Below are positions 1-12,859 of a DNA stretch of 64,000 bases, piece by piece (within the stretch, counting starts at the first letter, position 1; each line of letters begins with the position of its first letter). The stretch comes from Sciurus carolinensis (Eukaryota > Chordata > Mammalia > Rodentia > Sciuridae). The DNA lies in the NCBI RefSeq assembly GCF_902686445.1, contig NC_062218.1, positions 14,917,015 through 14,981,014 of the forward strand. The letters are read 5' to 3'. Made by a program: the position numbers and the translations under genes. Under the pieces are notes generated by a model. The model was not told the DNA's origin. It worked only from the letters and a program-made list of their open reading frames with translations, and searched no databases.

Positions 1-130
1 CCAGAGAATGAGCCCCACGCCTCCCCCGCCGCCCCGGCCCGGGGGGTGTGAGCTTGAACCTGACAGCGCGCGGCCCTACTGGGGCTCAGCTCCACAGTGG
101 GCGAAGGTTTGGGGTTTAGCAGTTTTTGCG
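1..130. promoter_or_regulatory. Edge of a CpG island, probably the BASP1 promoter/exon 1 island
   Basis: The first ~130 bases are strongly GC-rich with many CpG dinucleotides, in sharp contrast with the AT-rich sequence after about 850. Scattered CpGs continue to roughly 780. BASP1 is known to have a non-coding first exon far upstream of its single coding exon, and it lies on the same strand here. I therefore infer that this is the downstream shoulder of the island holding exon 1. I cannot place a transcription start or a convincing exon 1 splice donor inside the window, so exon 1 may lie just outside it. Confidence 0.5.
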
Positions 131-3100
131 TAAGACGCTGTCGCTGAAACCTGACGTCCAGTTCCCGCTCCCCCTCACCAGAAAAATAAAAATTGCGGAA
201 CCCCTGGATCCGTTTGCACACACAATGCGTGGCTACGAACCGCATTCTTTTCATGAATATTCATCGAACGCTTGACTGGGCTCCTTATCTGCTTCCCCAG
301 AGACATTTCCGCCTTGAAACGAACTCGGTGGACAGCCTTTGCCCGAGTAATTTTCACTCTGCTGAAATTAGCTCGGCGCACATGGGTGCATTTTTAGTGC
401 CTTGTGCAGTCTTGACACACCTCTGTCTTCGCCATGGCCTCTAGCACTTGAGTGGCGGGTTAAAACCAAACACTAGCACTGAGGTAGTCTTTTGCTATAG
501 GGGTGTGGATCACCATCCCCTCCTCCCAGGGAATACAGCCTGGGCTAACAGATATCTGGTACTGCAGGCAAAATGAATGAATCGGGACTGTAATTACCTA
601 TTCCTTTGTCTTGGCCTCGCGCATGCGCCGGAGAGCAGGGTGTGGAGGGCCAGGCAGCCCCATCTGATCTCCCCATCATCCACCCACCCACTCCCTTCGG
701 AAGCCTAGGAACAAAGGCGTTTGCCCTAAATGTTTCGGAAAACCCTGGGACACAAATGACAGCCCCACCCCACCCCCGTGTGCGTATATGTTTTCTCTTT
801 CCCAGGCGATCACTCATCTTTTGCTGTCTTACTGATTTCAACTGACCAAAACCAAGATTAGCCTTTATGGCGAGGGCAAACTGTGGATTAAATATATTTT
901 AAACGCACACTGATCTTTTACTTTCTAGAATTGTCCATTGTTCTTTTTCCTGTAACATATGCTCTACAGGGATGGTGGCTTTCTTAATTTGCATCAATTA
1001 ACCATTCCTCTGACAGATCTTTGTTGCTGGTCATTTGACTAAGGGACATTGATCTCAAACCAGCAGTGGGTGTTGCCCCTAGTAACACCACCTGGGAAAA
1101 ATTAAGACATCTTGGCATTTATACGAACAAGATGGCCTACAAAAACCGGAGCGAGAAAATGGTTACCTTGTCAGGATCCTAACCCTTCTGGTTTCTCTCC
1201 ATTCCCACGTTATTGTTTCATTAAGAATTCCAAAATGCAAACCCCAAGGAGATGGGGGAGAAAAAAGGCAACTAGGACTACCTGGGTGAATATGGTGAAG
1301 TTCTAAGATCATGAGGCTTCTTTAAAAAATTTTTATTTTTGTAAAATCTAACAGAAGCCATGGTATATACATTGATGGCTGATTTTTTTTTTTTTTTTTT
1401 TCCCGAATGATGTATTTTCCAGGATATGATCCTTCAGATTTCTTTTTGGGTTTGTTTTTACCATCTTAAAGGTGACTTACTGTATATGTCAAATAGGAGC
1501 TAAATACTGCATTTCTGCAGTGGTAGCTTATGTGTAAAAAAAATTTCATGCTGAAATGTTCTCAGTATATCCTGGTGCAGTAACACGTGGCGTGAAACGG
1601 AAGTCATCTCTTTGTTCCTTTTATTAAAAACTTGATATTAGCCATGTTTAATATTACCAGAGCCTGTAATTGCTATGGTAGCAGCCTGGCTTGTTCTAGG
1701 TAGCATGGATCATCCCTCTGTACTGCTTAGTGTTGAGTGGGTTATTGTGGCTTAGAGGGCTAGAGGTGCTTTTTTTTTTCTCTTAGGTAGTATTTTGGGG
1801 GGAGGGAATACAGATTAATTTTATGTTGAAATGCAGACTGAATATACAAGCTAACGTATACCAGTATGCCCTGAATCCAGGGAGTTTCAGATTTTTAAAC
1901 AAGATAATTTAAAAATCAAATATTAGCAATGATCAGTTATCTTATTTCTACAATTTTTTTTTTTTTTTAAATTTTGACCAAGCTTTATCAGGTGGAGGAA
2001 GGGACCTAGTTGAGTTGATAAAATGCACCGACAGTGACCGCATGGACAGTGGCTTTTCTATTCTCTAACTGGTGCTTAGGCCACCATTGTGGTATAGAGA
2101 AGGGGCCCTTTTCCCTCCCCATCCACATCACCCTAATTTAAATATTCAGAGCCCTGGGCATTTAGGCTGCTATCCTTGGAGGCCTCTTTATAACTCTCTG
2201 GATTTACCTGAATAAACCATATGATGGTTTAAGCTGTCTTTAAGGTTTTATTTATTTATTTTTCTTTCCAACTTCACATTCAGAACAATTTCAAGTAATT
2301 TTCTTTCCATGGTTAAAATAACTGGAATATGACACCAGAGTAACACTTACCTGTAAAATGGATATCTATGTTGTTCATGGTAGTTTTGTAGAATATCGAA
2401 ACACCTAGAACCATTTTTAAAAGCAATTAAAGCACCTTGTATATACATACATGTATGTACATACATGTATAGATGAATATATCTACTTAAATATATATAC
2501 AGACTGTAAAAATCTTATTAATGATATGATGCTAAACTAGTTGGTATAGAATGTTATTTTCTAGTGGTTTTATATTGGTCTTTAGAAAAAAATCAGTTTC
2601 TGTCTAAGTATATGCTTGAAAGGGGAAAGTCTACGAATATGCTCACATTCAATTTCTCCCAATGTATTCCTAAAATAAATGGTTGTATGGAGCATCTGAA
2701 GTGAAGGTGTTCATTTAGAGGCATCAAAACTCATTAAACACTAATGAACTTTGGAAGCTGGAGTAAACAATGCTTACTAAATAAAGGATTTATAAAATTT
2801 TTTTTCTGTCTAATTTTTGTGATCTTTTGTAAAATTTTGTTTTCCAAAATATGTCTAAAAAAGACCTGGGAGCCATTCTAAAGCAAGTACCTCTGGTGTC
2901 TGATTCTGTTGAAAGAAACACTTTGCTTTGTTCGGGCCTTTCTCTCTCAACTCATCTGGACCTATTCATTTCACACCTTCTTTGTCTTCCTGAAGATTGT
3001 GTGCACTGGAATCCAGGTAGCTGCTGAGGAAAACCCTGGATATGTGGACATGTTGAATGGTCCCTGGGACAGGTGCAGAATTGTAATTTTTTCAAGTTTT

Positions 3101-4119
3101 CTCAACTCAGTCCTTTCCAATTCATTCTGTCTCTTAAGTCTTTAGATAACCTGATGAAGGTGAACTTTACTGCTTGAAATAACCATGAAATTGTCAATAA
3201 AAGTTTTTGAAGGATAAAAATACTCTCTGGGCATCTGAAAGGTTCCCAGATACCCTAACTTCTGTCTTCCCGGTGGAGACATTTGTCATTCTGTGAGGTG
3301 CTATGTGGAGATTTGCCTAGGAATGGATTGCATGGTGTCAGGATGGCCACCCTCCTTGAATTTCCCAAGGCTGCTCTGTAACTCAAGAGGTGGCATTTAA
3401 GTTCTCTTGAGAAAATATAGGGCTAGTCTTAAAACCACAACAGTTCCCAGACTGCCAGAAGAAGGATTTGGTTACATGCCATTCCCTCCGTAGCTGTTAA
3501 GACAGACAGATAGGTAGCTGTCATGTGAGAAAAATTGTCTGTGAACCTTCTCAAGAGTAAAGACAATTGTACAGATTCAAATTCTCACCAGGACAGAGTT
3601 AAATTTTAATTCTGAAGAGACAACAAGACTAAGTGGGATTACAGCAGCATTCTCCTTTTCCGCTGGAAGTTAGTAGTGGAGTGGAATGGGAGGCCAACAG
3701 AGTCAAAGAGTCCATTTTCCTCCTGCAAATCCAGGGATAGCAGAAGCCAAAGCCATCAGCGCCCAGAGGTTGTGACGGAGCAGATTGGAAGTCTAGGAAT
3801 ACATTCCTGAAAGCTTTGGAGACTTAGAAATAGAAACCATCTGTAAGCACACCAGGGGTCCAGGGCATAAGGAAACACTTGAAGATAATATAGGGAAACG
3901 GTGCTCAGTGGGGAAGGCGAAGGCTCTTACACAACATTTTTTCCATATCACTTGAACATTTCATGAACTTTTAAATTTTTGAAAATTTATTTTGGATATG
4001 GGAAGAAGAACCGGCTCCAGTGGCTTGTTTTTTTGAATTTGTCCTTGAAATAGATATTTCAACAATTGTGCACTGTATAGAGGAGGATGACATTTAGAAA
4101 CTGTGACTTACAGAGTTTG
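131..4119. other. Unique non-coding sequence, 5' part of the intron
   Basis: No gene or clear mobile element was recognised. The left part (to ~850) still has CpGs. After that the sequence is AT-rich with poly(T) runs at about 1383-1401 and 1954-1968. A 16-bp perfect palindrome made of TACA/TGTA units lies at 2444-2459. Open frames here are at most 98 codons and show no family resemblance I can name. Confidence 0.5.
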
Positions 4120-4290
4120 GTGTGGTTGCGGATAGACTTTGGAGCCAAATTCACCCTAGTTAGTATCCTCTCTCTCAGCCATTTACTAGTTGTGTGACTT
4201 TTGGCAAATTGTTTAGGTTCTCTTGCCTCAGTCTTCATCTTTTAAAATGAGAAAGTAATACAGGTTACTGTAAGGATTAAGTAAAATTGT
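4120..4290 (+). mobile_element. MIR SINE (ancient), sense
   Basis: The core follows the MIR consensus order: a 'ggagccaaat' start, then 'actagttgtgtgactt', 'ttggcaaatt', 'cctcagtcttcatct' and 'gtaaggattaagta'. The copy is diverged, as expected for a SINE that predates placental mammals. Boundaries are approximate. Confidence 0.7.
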
Positions 4291-5454
4291 CCAACAGGAC
4301 TTTGCCTCATACATACTCAGTGCATCTTTGTAATCCACATTCATCATCAAATGGAGAGGACACCAATTTTCCTAACTTGATCCTCTCTATTTCTATAGTT
4401 ATTCACATGCTTGTTTCAAAGGGATCATTATTGTGAGACAGGCAGATGCTGGTGCTTTGGAGAGAGTTTGGTAGCACACAGAAGTCAGTGGTTTAGAAAA
4501 ATCCTCCCGGCATAGCTTTGATACCTTGAGTATCAGACAGGACATTTGTAGTAGTTCCCAAAGTCCACAGTAGGTAGAAGGTTGACATAACCTTGGCCTC
4601 CACAGTACATTGGTGTTTTTTGAGATGAAAAAAAAAATAATAATAATAGTAGATGATTATGATGATGTGGCGAACGTCCTTGGAACTACAGAGACCTTTA
4701 GAGAAAGGCTCACTGTTTTGCCATGTTGAGACCTGGACTCAACTTGATGAGCTGTATGACCTTGGCTACAAACACAATTCATTCTGATTCCTAAAATACT
4801 TAGCTTTGTTATATCTTGAGCCAAGATGCATTAGTGAGCATTGGAAGAAATCACTTGGTCATTTCTGCTAAGATTGATAAACCAACTTCAGTGTTAAAAT
4901 TATGCATTATGTATTATCTGGTGACAATCCACTTAGCTCCCAGCCCTATCACAAATTCACTTTCCCACATCTGTACCCCCTCCATACCAAGAAAGAAACT
5001 GAAACCTGTATTAGGCAAGAACGTAAAGGTGCTGTTACCTGTTGACAAATCTGTGGAAGCAATTATCCCTATGGAGACCTTAAACACAGGCCTCCTAAAA
5101 CTATGAAGGAAGTTCTTTGGAATTTCAGATATTTGGGATGAATTAATTCTGGAACTGGTCTGAAAATTTCAGGCATTGAATTCAGGGACAGGTTCAGATG
5201 ATTTGTTTTTGTTCTTCTGGGCACTTGTGTTTGCTGTTGAGCAAAAGGTAGAATCATTCTAATTTTAGCTAAGTTATATTTAATAGTTTCTTTAAGCAAA
5301 GTCGGTTTTTGAATCTTATGGATTCAGGAGGGTAGTTACTTTGTCATGTTTACCAAAGGGCAAGAGACTTAGATATAATGATTCTTTATAAAAGCTTCTT
5401 TGACTTTCTTTTTTTAACTTGAGAAAATTAAAGGATGAGAAGGGACACTTGCTG
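4291..5454. other. Unique non-coding sequence
   Basis: No recognisable gene. A 96-codon open frame at 4816-5106 has no domain or membrane segment I can recognise and no splice context. An AT-rich tract with 'aataataataa' sits near 4634-4648. Confidence 0.45.
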
Positions 5455-5640
5455 ACTGTTTATTGCATGCATGATAACATGTTCTCATTGAATTTTAATC
5501 CCCCAAATTGTAAAATGCATTTTATCTTTAAATAAGTCAAAAGAGGGTTAAATAATGTACCTGACAACCCAATGCTAATCGAAATCAGTGGGACTTGAAT
5601 TGGGTCTGATGGCTTTCAGCCCTCTTCCTTTCACCAACAT
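5455..5640 (-). mobile_element. Degraded MIR-type SINE, antisense
   Basis: The order matches the reverse complement of MIR: 'attttaatcccccaaattgtaaaatg', 'gagggttaaataatgtacctg', then 'gtgggacttgaattgggtctgatgg', which corresponds to the MIR tRNA-related B-box region. It is strongly diverged. An L3 or L2-type origin cannot be excluded without alignment. Confidence 0.45.
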
Positions 5641-6254
5641 CACATTGTACTGCCCGGGAGCCTTGACATTTTATCTTATGTAACGTGGACCCTTAGGATA
5701 AAATAAGTAGCCTCTTAACATACTAACACCTTCAATATCCATTCAGATAGAGTTGTACCAAGTGCACAGTTTAAATTTTTCAAGCAGTAAGTACATTAAG
5801 TAACTCTGGATCAGAGGTGCTGTTTGGCATAGTGAGCAGTCACTCATGCTCTTAAGTCAAACATTTTCCAAGATGATGAGGGTGAAGATGGTGTCTGCTG
5901 TTATGGAGGACTGTAACTGTGTGTGGATTTGGCCAGCCCCTTCTCTCACCTCCTGACACTTCACTTGGGGAGGGAGTTACACTTCAAACGCCTCATCTGT
6001 GATTCTGCTCTTGGGAGGTGGGTTGGTGCTTGTGCACCTGTTTCCAGCGGTGTTTCTGGGGTTGCCAGGTTAGAAATAAGCCAAGTCCCAAATTCGTTAA
6101 CCAATTTTCCTTCTGTTTCTATGCAGGATTCGTTTTCAGAAAGTCAGTGGCTACTTTTAACCACTATCCCAGCCTCAGCCCTTTGTAAATTCTTATGTCA
6201 CTGGAGCAGGGTTGAAAGCTCAGGGCTAATACATTTATCTCTAAGATCAACAGA

Positions 6255-6320
6255 ATCTTAGAAAAATTACTGGCTTGCACAAGGTCCCATGAACTGGTTA
6301 GTGGCCTAGGGGAACTTCAG
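6255..6320 (-). mobile_element. MIR fragment, antisense
   Basis: A short stretch reading 'ttactggcttgcacaaggtcccatgaactgg' resembles the MIR segment reading 'taacttgcccaaggtcacacagctagt' in antisense orientation. It is short and diverged. Confidence 0.35.
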
Positions 6321-7135
6321 GTTATTTCCCAATAAAGCCTCATTCCTGCCATCCTTCCCTGCTGAGGGAGAGGAGCGGGTAGGCAGAGAGAAAAACAGTG
6401 TCAGAATGAGTCAGACTCTTACTCTCTGCCTGCAACACAACAAAACACAATGATACAACACAATAACAACAACGAAAAAAAATCAAAGACACCTACCATT
6501 CTTTAACAGTTACCACTTTTTTTTTTTAAATCTCACCCACATTCTGTATCTCTCTCATTCTCTTCCTCATAGGGATCTCCTCTGCCTATACCACTTATGC
6601 TCCCATAGGGAACTTTCCAGTAACTACTGCTTACTACTTCATCCACCGGTCATCTGTCTCCCTCATTTTTCCTGTCTCTGCTTCTTGCATTGCATGCATG
6701 TGATTTTCTTTATATTCCAAAGAATCTATGCTTGTATTGAAACACCTTCCTTGATAAAATTAAATTTTAGTACTGTGTGTTGGTTTTCCTCCTAATATGA
6801 ACAATGGGTACAGTGTTGAGGCTGTGGCTGGCAGGTACATGTTAGAAAAGAGAGCCAGCTGGCTTTAGGCTAGTTTGGATGTTGTAGAATGAATGGGACA
6901 GCTGAACACCCTGCCGTAGAAATTCTCAGGAACCTCAGAACCTCTGGGAGTGAATACAGTGTGTTTATCACTGTGCACAGGAGGTGATGGAGAGAGTGTT
7001 TACGCTGATTGCTGGTGCTCTCTGGTTTGGGAAATGCATAAACAGGACATTTAATTTTTTTCTTTAGAATTACCATTTATAGTAATTGGGCTGTTTTGAG
7101 ATTTAAAAGAGGTCTGTGGTTCTGAAGTAGTCCTT
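6321..7135. other. Unique non-coding sequence
   Basis: Nothing recognisable as a gene. It contains an 'acaacaaaacacaa' low-complexity patch near 6430-6480, a short poly(T) run near 6520, and AT-rich unique sequence. Confidence 0.4.
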
Positions 7136-7149
7136 AAAATATGGAACTT

Positions 7150-7287
7150 GGCACTGGGGTTGTGGCTCAGTGGTAGAGCGCTTGCCTAGCATGTGTGAGG
7201 TGCTGGATTCAGTCCTCAGCACCACATATAAATAAATAAACAAATAAATAAAGGTATTGTGTCCATCTACAACTTAAAACGTATTTA
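7150..7287 (+). mobile_element. ID-type SINE with the long sciurid tail, sense
   Basis: The tRNA-like head has an A box around 'tggctcagtggtagagcg' and a degraded B box near 'ggattcagtcc'. It is followed by 'agcaccacata', an (AAAT)n-like stretch and the family-specific tail 'gtattgtgtccatctac'. It is bounded by a perfect 14-bp target-site duplication, AAAATATGGAACTT, at 7136-7149 and 7288-7301. This proves a single retrotransposition event and fixes the ends. Confidence 0.9.
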
Positions 7288-7543
7288 AAAATATGGAACT
7301 TAAATACTTAAGTTACTAAAACAATTTATAGGGCTTACTAATGGAATTCTTAAAACTTATTAACCAGTTAAACTGCTTATGTGCATTGGGACTTAGATAA
7401 ACTGTGGTAAGTTTGGTTTTAGATGAGACACTCTTAATTGCACATTTAAAATGATCTATTTAGAAGTTTCAATAAGTGGAACTTTGAGGAAATTTACATT
7501 TTTCAAGAGAAACCTGAAATAATAACTACAGTTTTCATAAGAC

Positions 7544-7758
7544 TTTTTTTTTTTTTTTTGGTCATTCCAGGAGTCGAACACAGGGCCTTGCACATGCTGG
7601 GCAAGTGTTCTATCACTAGCCTGTGTTCCCAGCTGCCATTTAAAAAATTCTTATTTTGAGACAGGTGGTTCTAAGTTGCCCAGGCTGGCCTCCTTGTGAT
7701 CCTCCTGCCTCAGCCTCCCAGGTTGCTGGGATTACAGTTGTGTGCCTCTGTGCCCAGC
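7544..7758 (-). mobile_element. B1-ID composite SINE, antisense
   Basis: Read on the + strand it begins with a T tract (7544-7559). Next comes an inverted ID unit ('gagtcgaacacagggcc' through 'gtgttcccagct'), then an inverted B1 unit ('gagacaggtggttctaag' through 'gctgggattacag'). In its own orientation this is B1 followed by ID and an A tail, the arrangement of B4-like rodent SINEs. Confidence 0.8.
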
Positions 7759-8110
7759 TTTCTAAGGGTTTTAATTATTACTCCAGCAGATGCAGAAAAG
7801 GATATATTCCTAAAATAAACTCAAATTAAGACTTCTTAAATTAAAAAAAAAAAAAACTTTTAAGTTGATGAAGAAATTGATGTCTAAGAATTTTCTCCTG
7901 GTTGAACTTTGAGATTACGTTTCCTGGATTGCTCAGCAAAGTGACTTTAGAAAGACCCACATCATTTTCCAGCTGATAGGCCATTCAAAACACCATTACG
8001 GCACAGATTAAAACAAGAGCCAAGTTAAATAGTAGCAAGATCTAACCAAGGTGAAAGAGTGTATCAAAGTGGAAAACAGTGACGTCTCCTAACAGTGGGA
8101 ATGATCCTAT

Positions 8111-8320
8111 TTCTTTTTTTTTTTAATTTATTATTTTTTTATTTTTACAGACTGTATTTTGATTCATTGTATACAAATGGGGTACAACTTTTCATTTCTA
8201 TGGTTGTGCACGATGTAGATTCATACCATTTGTGCAATCATACGTGTACATAGGGTAAAGATGTCTGTCTCATTCCATCATCTGTCATACCCCTCTTCCC
8301 TCCTCCCTCTCATTTCCCTC
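8111..8320 (-). mobile_element. LINE-1 3' end (family A), antisense
   Basis: T-rich start, then 'acagactgtattttgattc', 'gtacaacttttcatttc' and 'gcacgatgtagattcatacc'. Its reverse complement is a close match (roughly 90 percent by eye over ~110 bases) to the sense copy at 25700-25834. That shows a shared repeat ending in an A-rich tail. The T/pyrimidine-rich right part ('ccctcttccctcctccctct') is typical of an L1 3' UTR in reverse. There is no L1 coding sequence. Confidence 0.7.
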
Positions 8321-10581
8321 TACATATAGACATTGAAGTCTCCACTTGTCCAGTCTTCCCAGATGTCTCTTCTAGGCATTTCTGAGCTCATCTTGGACAC
8401 TGTAGGGGCTGTAGGAATATTTGCTGTCTTTGACATTTACAGGTAGTTTCACTTGTTTCAATAGGGAAAATAGTGTCTGTGTTCTGCATTTACCTTAGGC
8501 TTATTAAAGATGATGGAAGAAAAAGAAAATAATAGAAAATCAGTGATTTACAGGTAGGCAGGTCTGAGATAACTATCCCTCCCTCCTTTATCCTGCAGTT
8601 CATGGTAACTGATTGGATATTTACTAATGACATTAATATGATCAAATAAGAACCTGGAACCTTCTTCAAATGATTCCATTTCCTAAGGGGAAAGAGAAGA
8701 ATCTCAATTAACTACTGGTGGTAGCAGTGGCTTCTGGGGCTTTGCATGGTCACCAACCTCAGGTAAACAGGGCAGATGCTGCACTATTGACACAAGGTTT
8801 ATCAGTGACCCTGGAATCTTTTGTTGAGGTCTTAAACTCAGATTTCCTTGGGCTCGCGCAACTGGACTTCACAACCTGATTTCAGAATTTTCAGTGTTTG
8901 ATTTTCCTACAAATAGTCACAAGTGTTTGCACCTGTTGTCCTCCAAAGTTTGTTAAGGCAAGAGTGACAATGGTCTCCCAGGTGTGTGTTTCTTTTTGTG
9001 ACTCACAACTCGGTGTTTTCCTTCATCTGATGCAATGGTTGACTAATGAAAGGTTTCAGGGCAGGTTTGGTTATCCTTTCTCTGGTGAAAGAGGCAAAAA
9101 CAGAAAAACAAGGCATTAATAACTCACTACGTTCACCTCTGCCTTTCTATTCTAGCTGGTTTTATGTACCATACAGGAAGCTTGGGTTTTGGTTCCATCT
9201 GAAGTACAGTCCTAGATGCACAGGGGTGGGGGGTCATCACAGGGGAATCAAACTGACCCCAAGGCAGACAGTAGTAGCTACACCATGGAAGGCTAAGAAA
9301 TCATTTCTCTAAGGTAAGAATTTTAGTTTTAAATGGAATGAACTCTTCATGGGAAAGGAGTCTTATTAATTTCTCCATATGATGTTTAGCTTTCTGAAAC
9401 TCTGAAAATAGAGAATTTAACAACAACAAAAAATAATTTAACAAAAAGACAAATTTTACATTCATCTCCTAAGATACCCCAAATCCATGTTAATTAGTTC
9501 TTGCTTAAAAATAATCACTTTGTTGCAGTTTAAACTTTAATGCTGTCAATAGCAACACATTCTTTGACCATATCCTTGTTTCCAGCAGTGAATGCTACCA
9601 TGCTGCAGGGGAAAGGAAGTGACCTGGGTCAGGGAGAGCAGTTGGCAGATTAATACACACCCTCGTGTTACTCCTTGATCTAGTGTTCTCTGGATTGGGA
9701 GCTAGGACTTGGCAGGTTTCATTCCTGTATTGACCCCCTTGGCTCGGCACACTTCCAAAAGAGGATCCTTTGTCATTTATCTAGTAAGTTAGCCAGGAAT
9801 CTCAGATAAAGGGCAAAGAAGTCCAGAATGACGCAATACTGCAAAAATGTTAACTGCTATTTCTAAAGGGAGCGAAGAAAACCAAAGCCAGTTTTGAGTT
9901 GGGTGTGATTTTCTGTTGGAAGAGGGTGAGAACTGGAGAAGATATGTCTTAAGTAAAAAAATACCCTCAGGGTATTAAGATGGTTGTTAATATTAGCAGC
10001 ATACAGCATAGCAAACCAGCAAGCCCTGACATGTTAGCAGCTATTTACATAGTCTACCTGGGGCAGGAAATAATCCAACATAGAACCAAAGTTTTGGTAT
10101 ACTAATGTGCATGGTGGCTAGTGTGAGGTTTAGTTGACGGAGGCACATTTCCATTTCCATCTGATTCTGATAACACATTTAGCTACTTCCCAAGCTGACT
10201 ACACAGCTCCAGACTTGAGAGAGGAAGAGGCATTTGTGAGCAGAAGCATTTCTTGTTAAATATCGATGTTGGTAAAACCCTTGTGAAAAGGAGGAAATGG
10301 CTACTCTTGAGGGAAGTTTGAGCAGGGTAACTTTGCAGTAGTGTCCTTGCATGGGGAGAGGGGAAACCCTTCCTTTTTCCTCCTAGGAGTGTCTGGATTC
10401 CCCTTTTGTGGGCAGGACTTCTGATCAGTACAATATAGGCAGCAAAACCACGTTGTCGTAGGCCAAGGGTCATTGACCTCTGCCTTCTGAGCTCCTCATG
10501 GTATTTGCAGGGGTGGGGGGGTTGGAGAGGGTAGGAAGGTACACTTGCAGGAGTGCAAGTGGCGGAGGCTTTATTTCTGCC
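8321..10581. other. Unique non-coding sequence
   Basis: About 2.2 kb without a recognisable gene or clear repeat. Short open frames (8898-9119, 9046-9312 and the antisense 10183-10473) have no recognisable family or splice context. Confidence 0.4.
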
Positions 10582-10945
10582 TCAGTCTGCTTGTGCTGCC
10601 ACCAGGATGTTACAGACCATGTGGATTAAGCAACAGAAATATATTTTCTCACTGTTCTGGAGACTGGAAGTCCAAGATCAAGGTTTTGGCAGGGCTGGGT
10701 TTTCCTGAGGCCTCTCCCCTTGGTTGCAGATGGTTATTTTTTTTTTTTTTACTATCTCTGTGTGTCCTAATCTCCCCTTTCTATAAGGACACCCGTCAGA
10801 TTGGATGAGAGACTGTGCTGAAAGCTTCTATTTAAATTTCTCCTCTTTAAAGGCCCTATCTTCAAGTGCAGTCTGGGCTGCTGGGGGTCAGGGCTTCAAC
10901 AGATGGATTTTAGGGGGACATGATTCAGTTTTTGACAACTGCTGT
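10582..10945 (-). mobile_element. MLT1-type MaLR LTR, antisense
   Basis: Recognisable antisense MLT1 segments occur in order: 'caacagaaatatattttctcac', 'ctggagactggaagtcc', 'aagatcaaggt', 'cctgaggcctctcccctt', 'ataaggacacc', 'aaaggccctatcttc', and 'gattttagggggacatgattca'. This is a solo LTR of the ERVL-MaLR class, an old non-coding relic. A T run at 10737-10751 interrupts it. Confidence 0.75.
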
Positions 10946-12344
10946 TTCATATTAGGAAAGAGGTACAGTGAAGAACTTTGGAAGCTCTCTGCCTCAGGAA
11001 GAAGGGAGTCGGGGAGGGAGATGGATGACCCCTGAGCCCTGGTTTGCACCTCATGAATCCGCGGGAGGCCAGCACGGGGTTTCCATTGGACACATGAGAT
11101 GCAGAGAAGTTGATTTCTCCAGGATTCACATCACTAGAGAAGATGGAACCTGGCGTGGGGTTCAGAGCCAGGTTCCTGTGTCCTCCAGGGCTCTAGGGCT
11201 GCTGCACAAATAGGCACTAACACACGGGGGAACTGCTCTTCCTTCTGACATTATATTGTGGTGTTTTCTTTTGCCTGAAGACTTTCCCAAGTGTTAGAAG
11301 AGACTGAATAAAGAGAGAGTGGAAGAGTTAATAGAAATAGAAATGCATGTAATAGAAAGATGTAACCGAACTCAGGTTTTCTAAATCAGAAGGGAATTAT
11401 TCTGGGGAAGTGTCTTTTAAAATTCCCTCTCATTAGAGGCAGTGATAGGGACCTCTTCTCATTCTAGACAGAAGAGGTGACCAGATGTGTAGGCCAGTTT
11501 AAAATTCTAGTCTAGCATCTCTGCTAGTTAGTATGGATTCACCAGACAGATTTTACTAAGGAACAAGTTTTGTTGGGCAAAGGCTTGGGGTCAAAGACTT
11601 TGGAAGACGGAGGCTCTAACAAGAGCTGGTGTTGGAAGAGTGGGATTTGATGGGAAGTTTATGATGCAGTGGGGCACCATGGGGGCCGAAGTAATTGCCA
11701 GGAATTGCATGAAATCCTTGATGACCACAAAAATCAAGGCTAATGAATTTTGGGGCCTTTCCAAGCAACAAAACAAGTAGTGATACTTAAAGGGGTTCTT
11801 TGGAGGGACATTCTAAGCAGATGTGGAAGCAGGTATGTTACATGTAGCGACTGTGAGAGGCTCTTTTTTAAGAGCAGTTTACAACTCTTGGAAGTGCCTG
11901 CTCAGGTCATTCGCTCATTGCTTTCCTGCTTCAAGTTCCAGGTCACGTCATGTTGTATTAACTATGGCAACATGAGCACGACCTCATTAATCCACAGTGA
12001 GATTGAGTAGGACAATTTAATTTTACTACACCAGATAAACACATCTCTGACCCTAAATAATTGAGAGTTGATGCTCTTTCATATCTTTTATTAAAATGTT
12101 CACTGGTGAAGGATCTTCTGCATAAAATGTGGGGTGTGAGCTGTTTTCAAATTTTAAAATTCATACTTTCTAGTTTGTGCAGCATCTATCTTCAGTCCAT
12201 TTTTGGTGGTCCTCTTGAAGTGTACACTTTTTGTGTGTGTGCGCACCCTCTTCCATTCAGGCCAGAACACTGGCATGTCTGCACTGTCTTCGAAGGCCCA
12301 TCTGTTCTTTGATTTCTGACACCTGCTCATTTCCCTTCACCTTA
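10946..12344. other. Unique non-coding sequence
   Basis: No gene recognised. Short open frames on both strands lack family resemblance. No clear mobile element was identified by eye. Confidence 0.4.
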
Positions 12345-12845
12345 AACCAGGAATCCAGTTTGAAATGAGACCCATCCTTCTTTGGTAACCACCTCTTGCA
12401 AATCCTGCCGTAGTGTTTCTCTACCAGGTTTCTATCCCAAGTCTCTGTTACTCCTAAAATGCAATTCAGAATCCTCCTGGGCGTGTCCGTCTTCTCTGCA
12501 GCTCACTATCGTTTGCCCTCCCCACCTCTGTGGTCCAGCCCACTGGCTGCCGAGGTTGCCCCAGTTCCGAGATCATCCCTCCTATTTCTTCTGCCTGGAA
12601 TATCCATTTCCCCACAGAGTTACTCCTATGCAATGCCACTTTCATGAAGATCCCCACACCTCATAGCACTGGACATCTTTGTCCCTGAACTCACTAAATC
12701 TGATGTGATTATTTAATGTCTCTGCTCCTCTAATGGAAGTACCCAGGAAGCAGGGACATGTCAGCTATTTTTTTGACCCATTACTGTGCCCTATAACAGT
12801 TTGTGATCCATGCTGAGCCCTCCATATTTGTTCAGAGTACATTGT
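12345..12845 (+). mobile_element. LINE-2 3' fragment, sense
   Basis: Segments follow the L2 3' end: 'cagaatcctcctgggcgtg', 'tctgcctggaatatccatttcc', 'cactttcatgaagatcccca', 'gaagcagggacatgtcagct', and 'catatttgttcagagtac'. The reading frames across it are fragmentary, so no L2 protein survives. It explains the 94-codon open frame at 12382-12666. Confidence 0.65.
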
Positions 12846-12859
12846 CTTCATGGAGGGCA

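Noticed and set aside
1112..1306. 64-codon basic open frame considered as a possible small protein
   Set aside because: No family resemblance, no splice context, and length within chance expectation.
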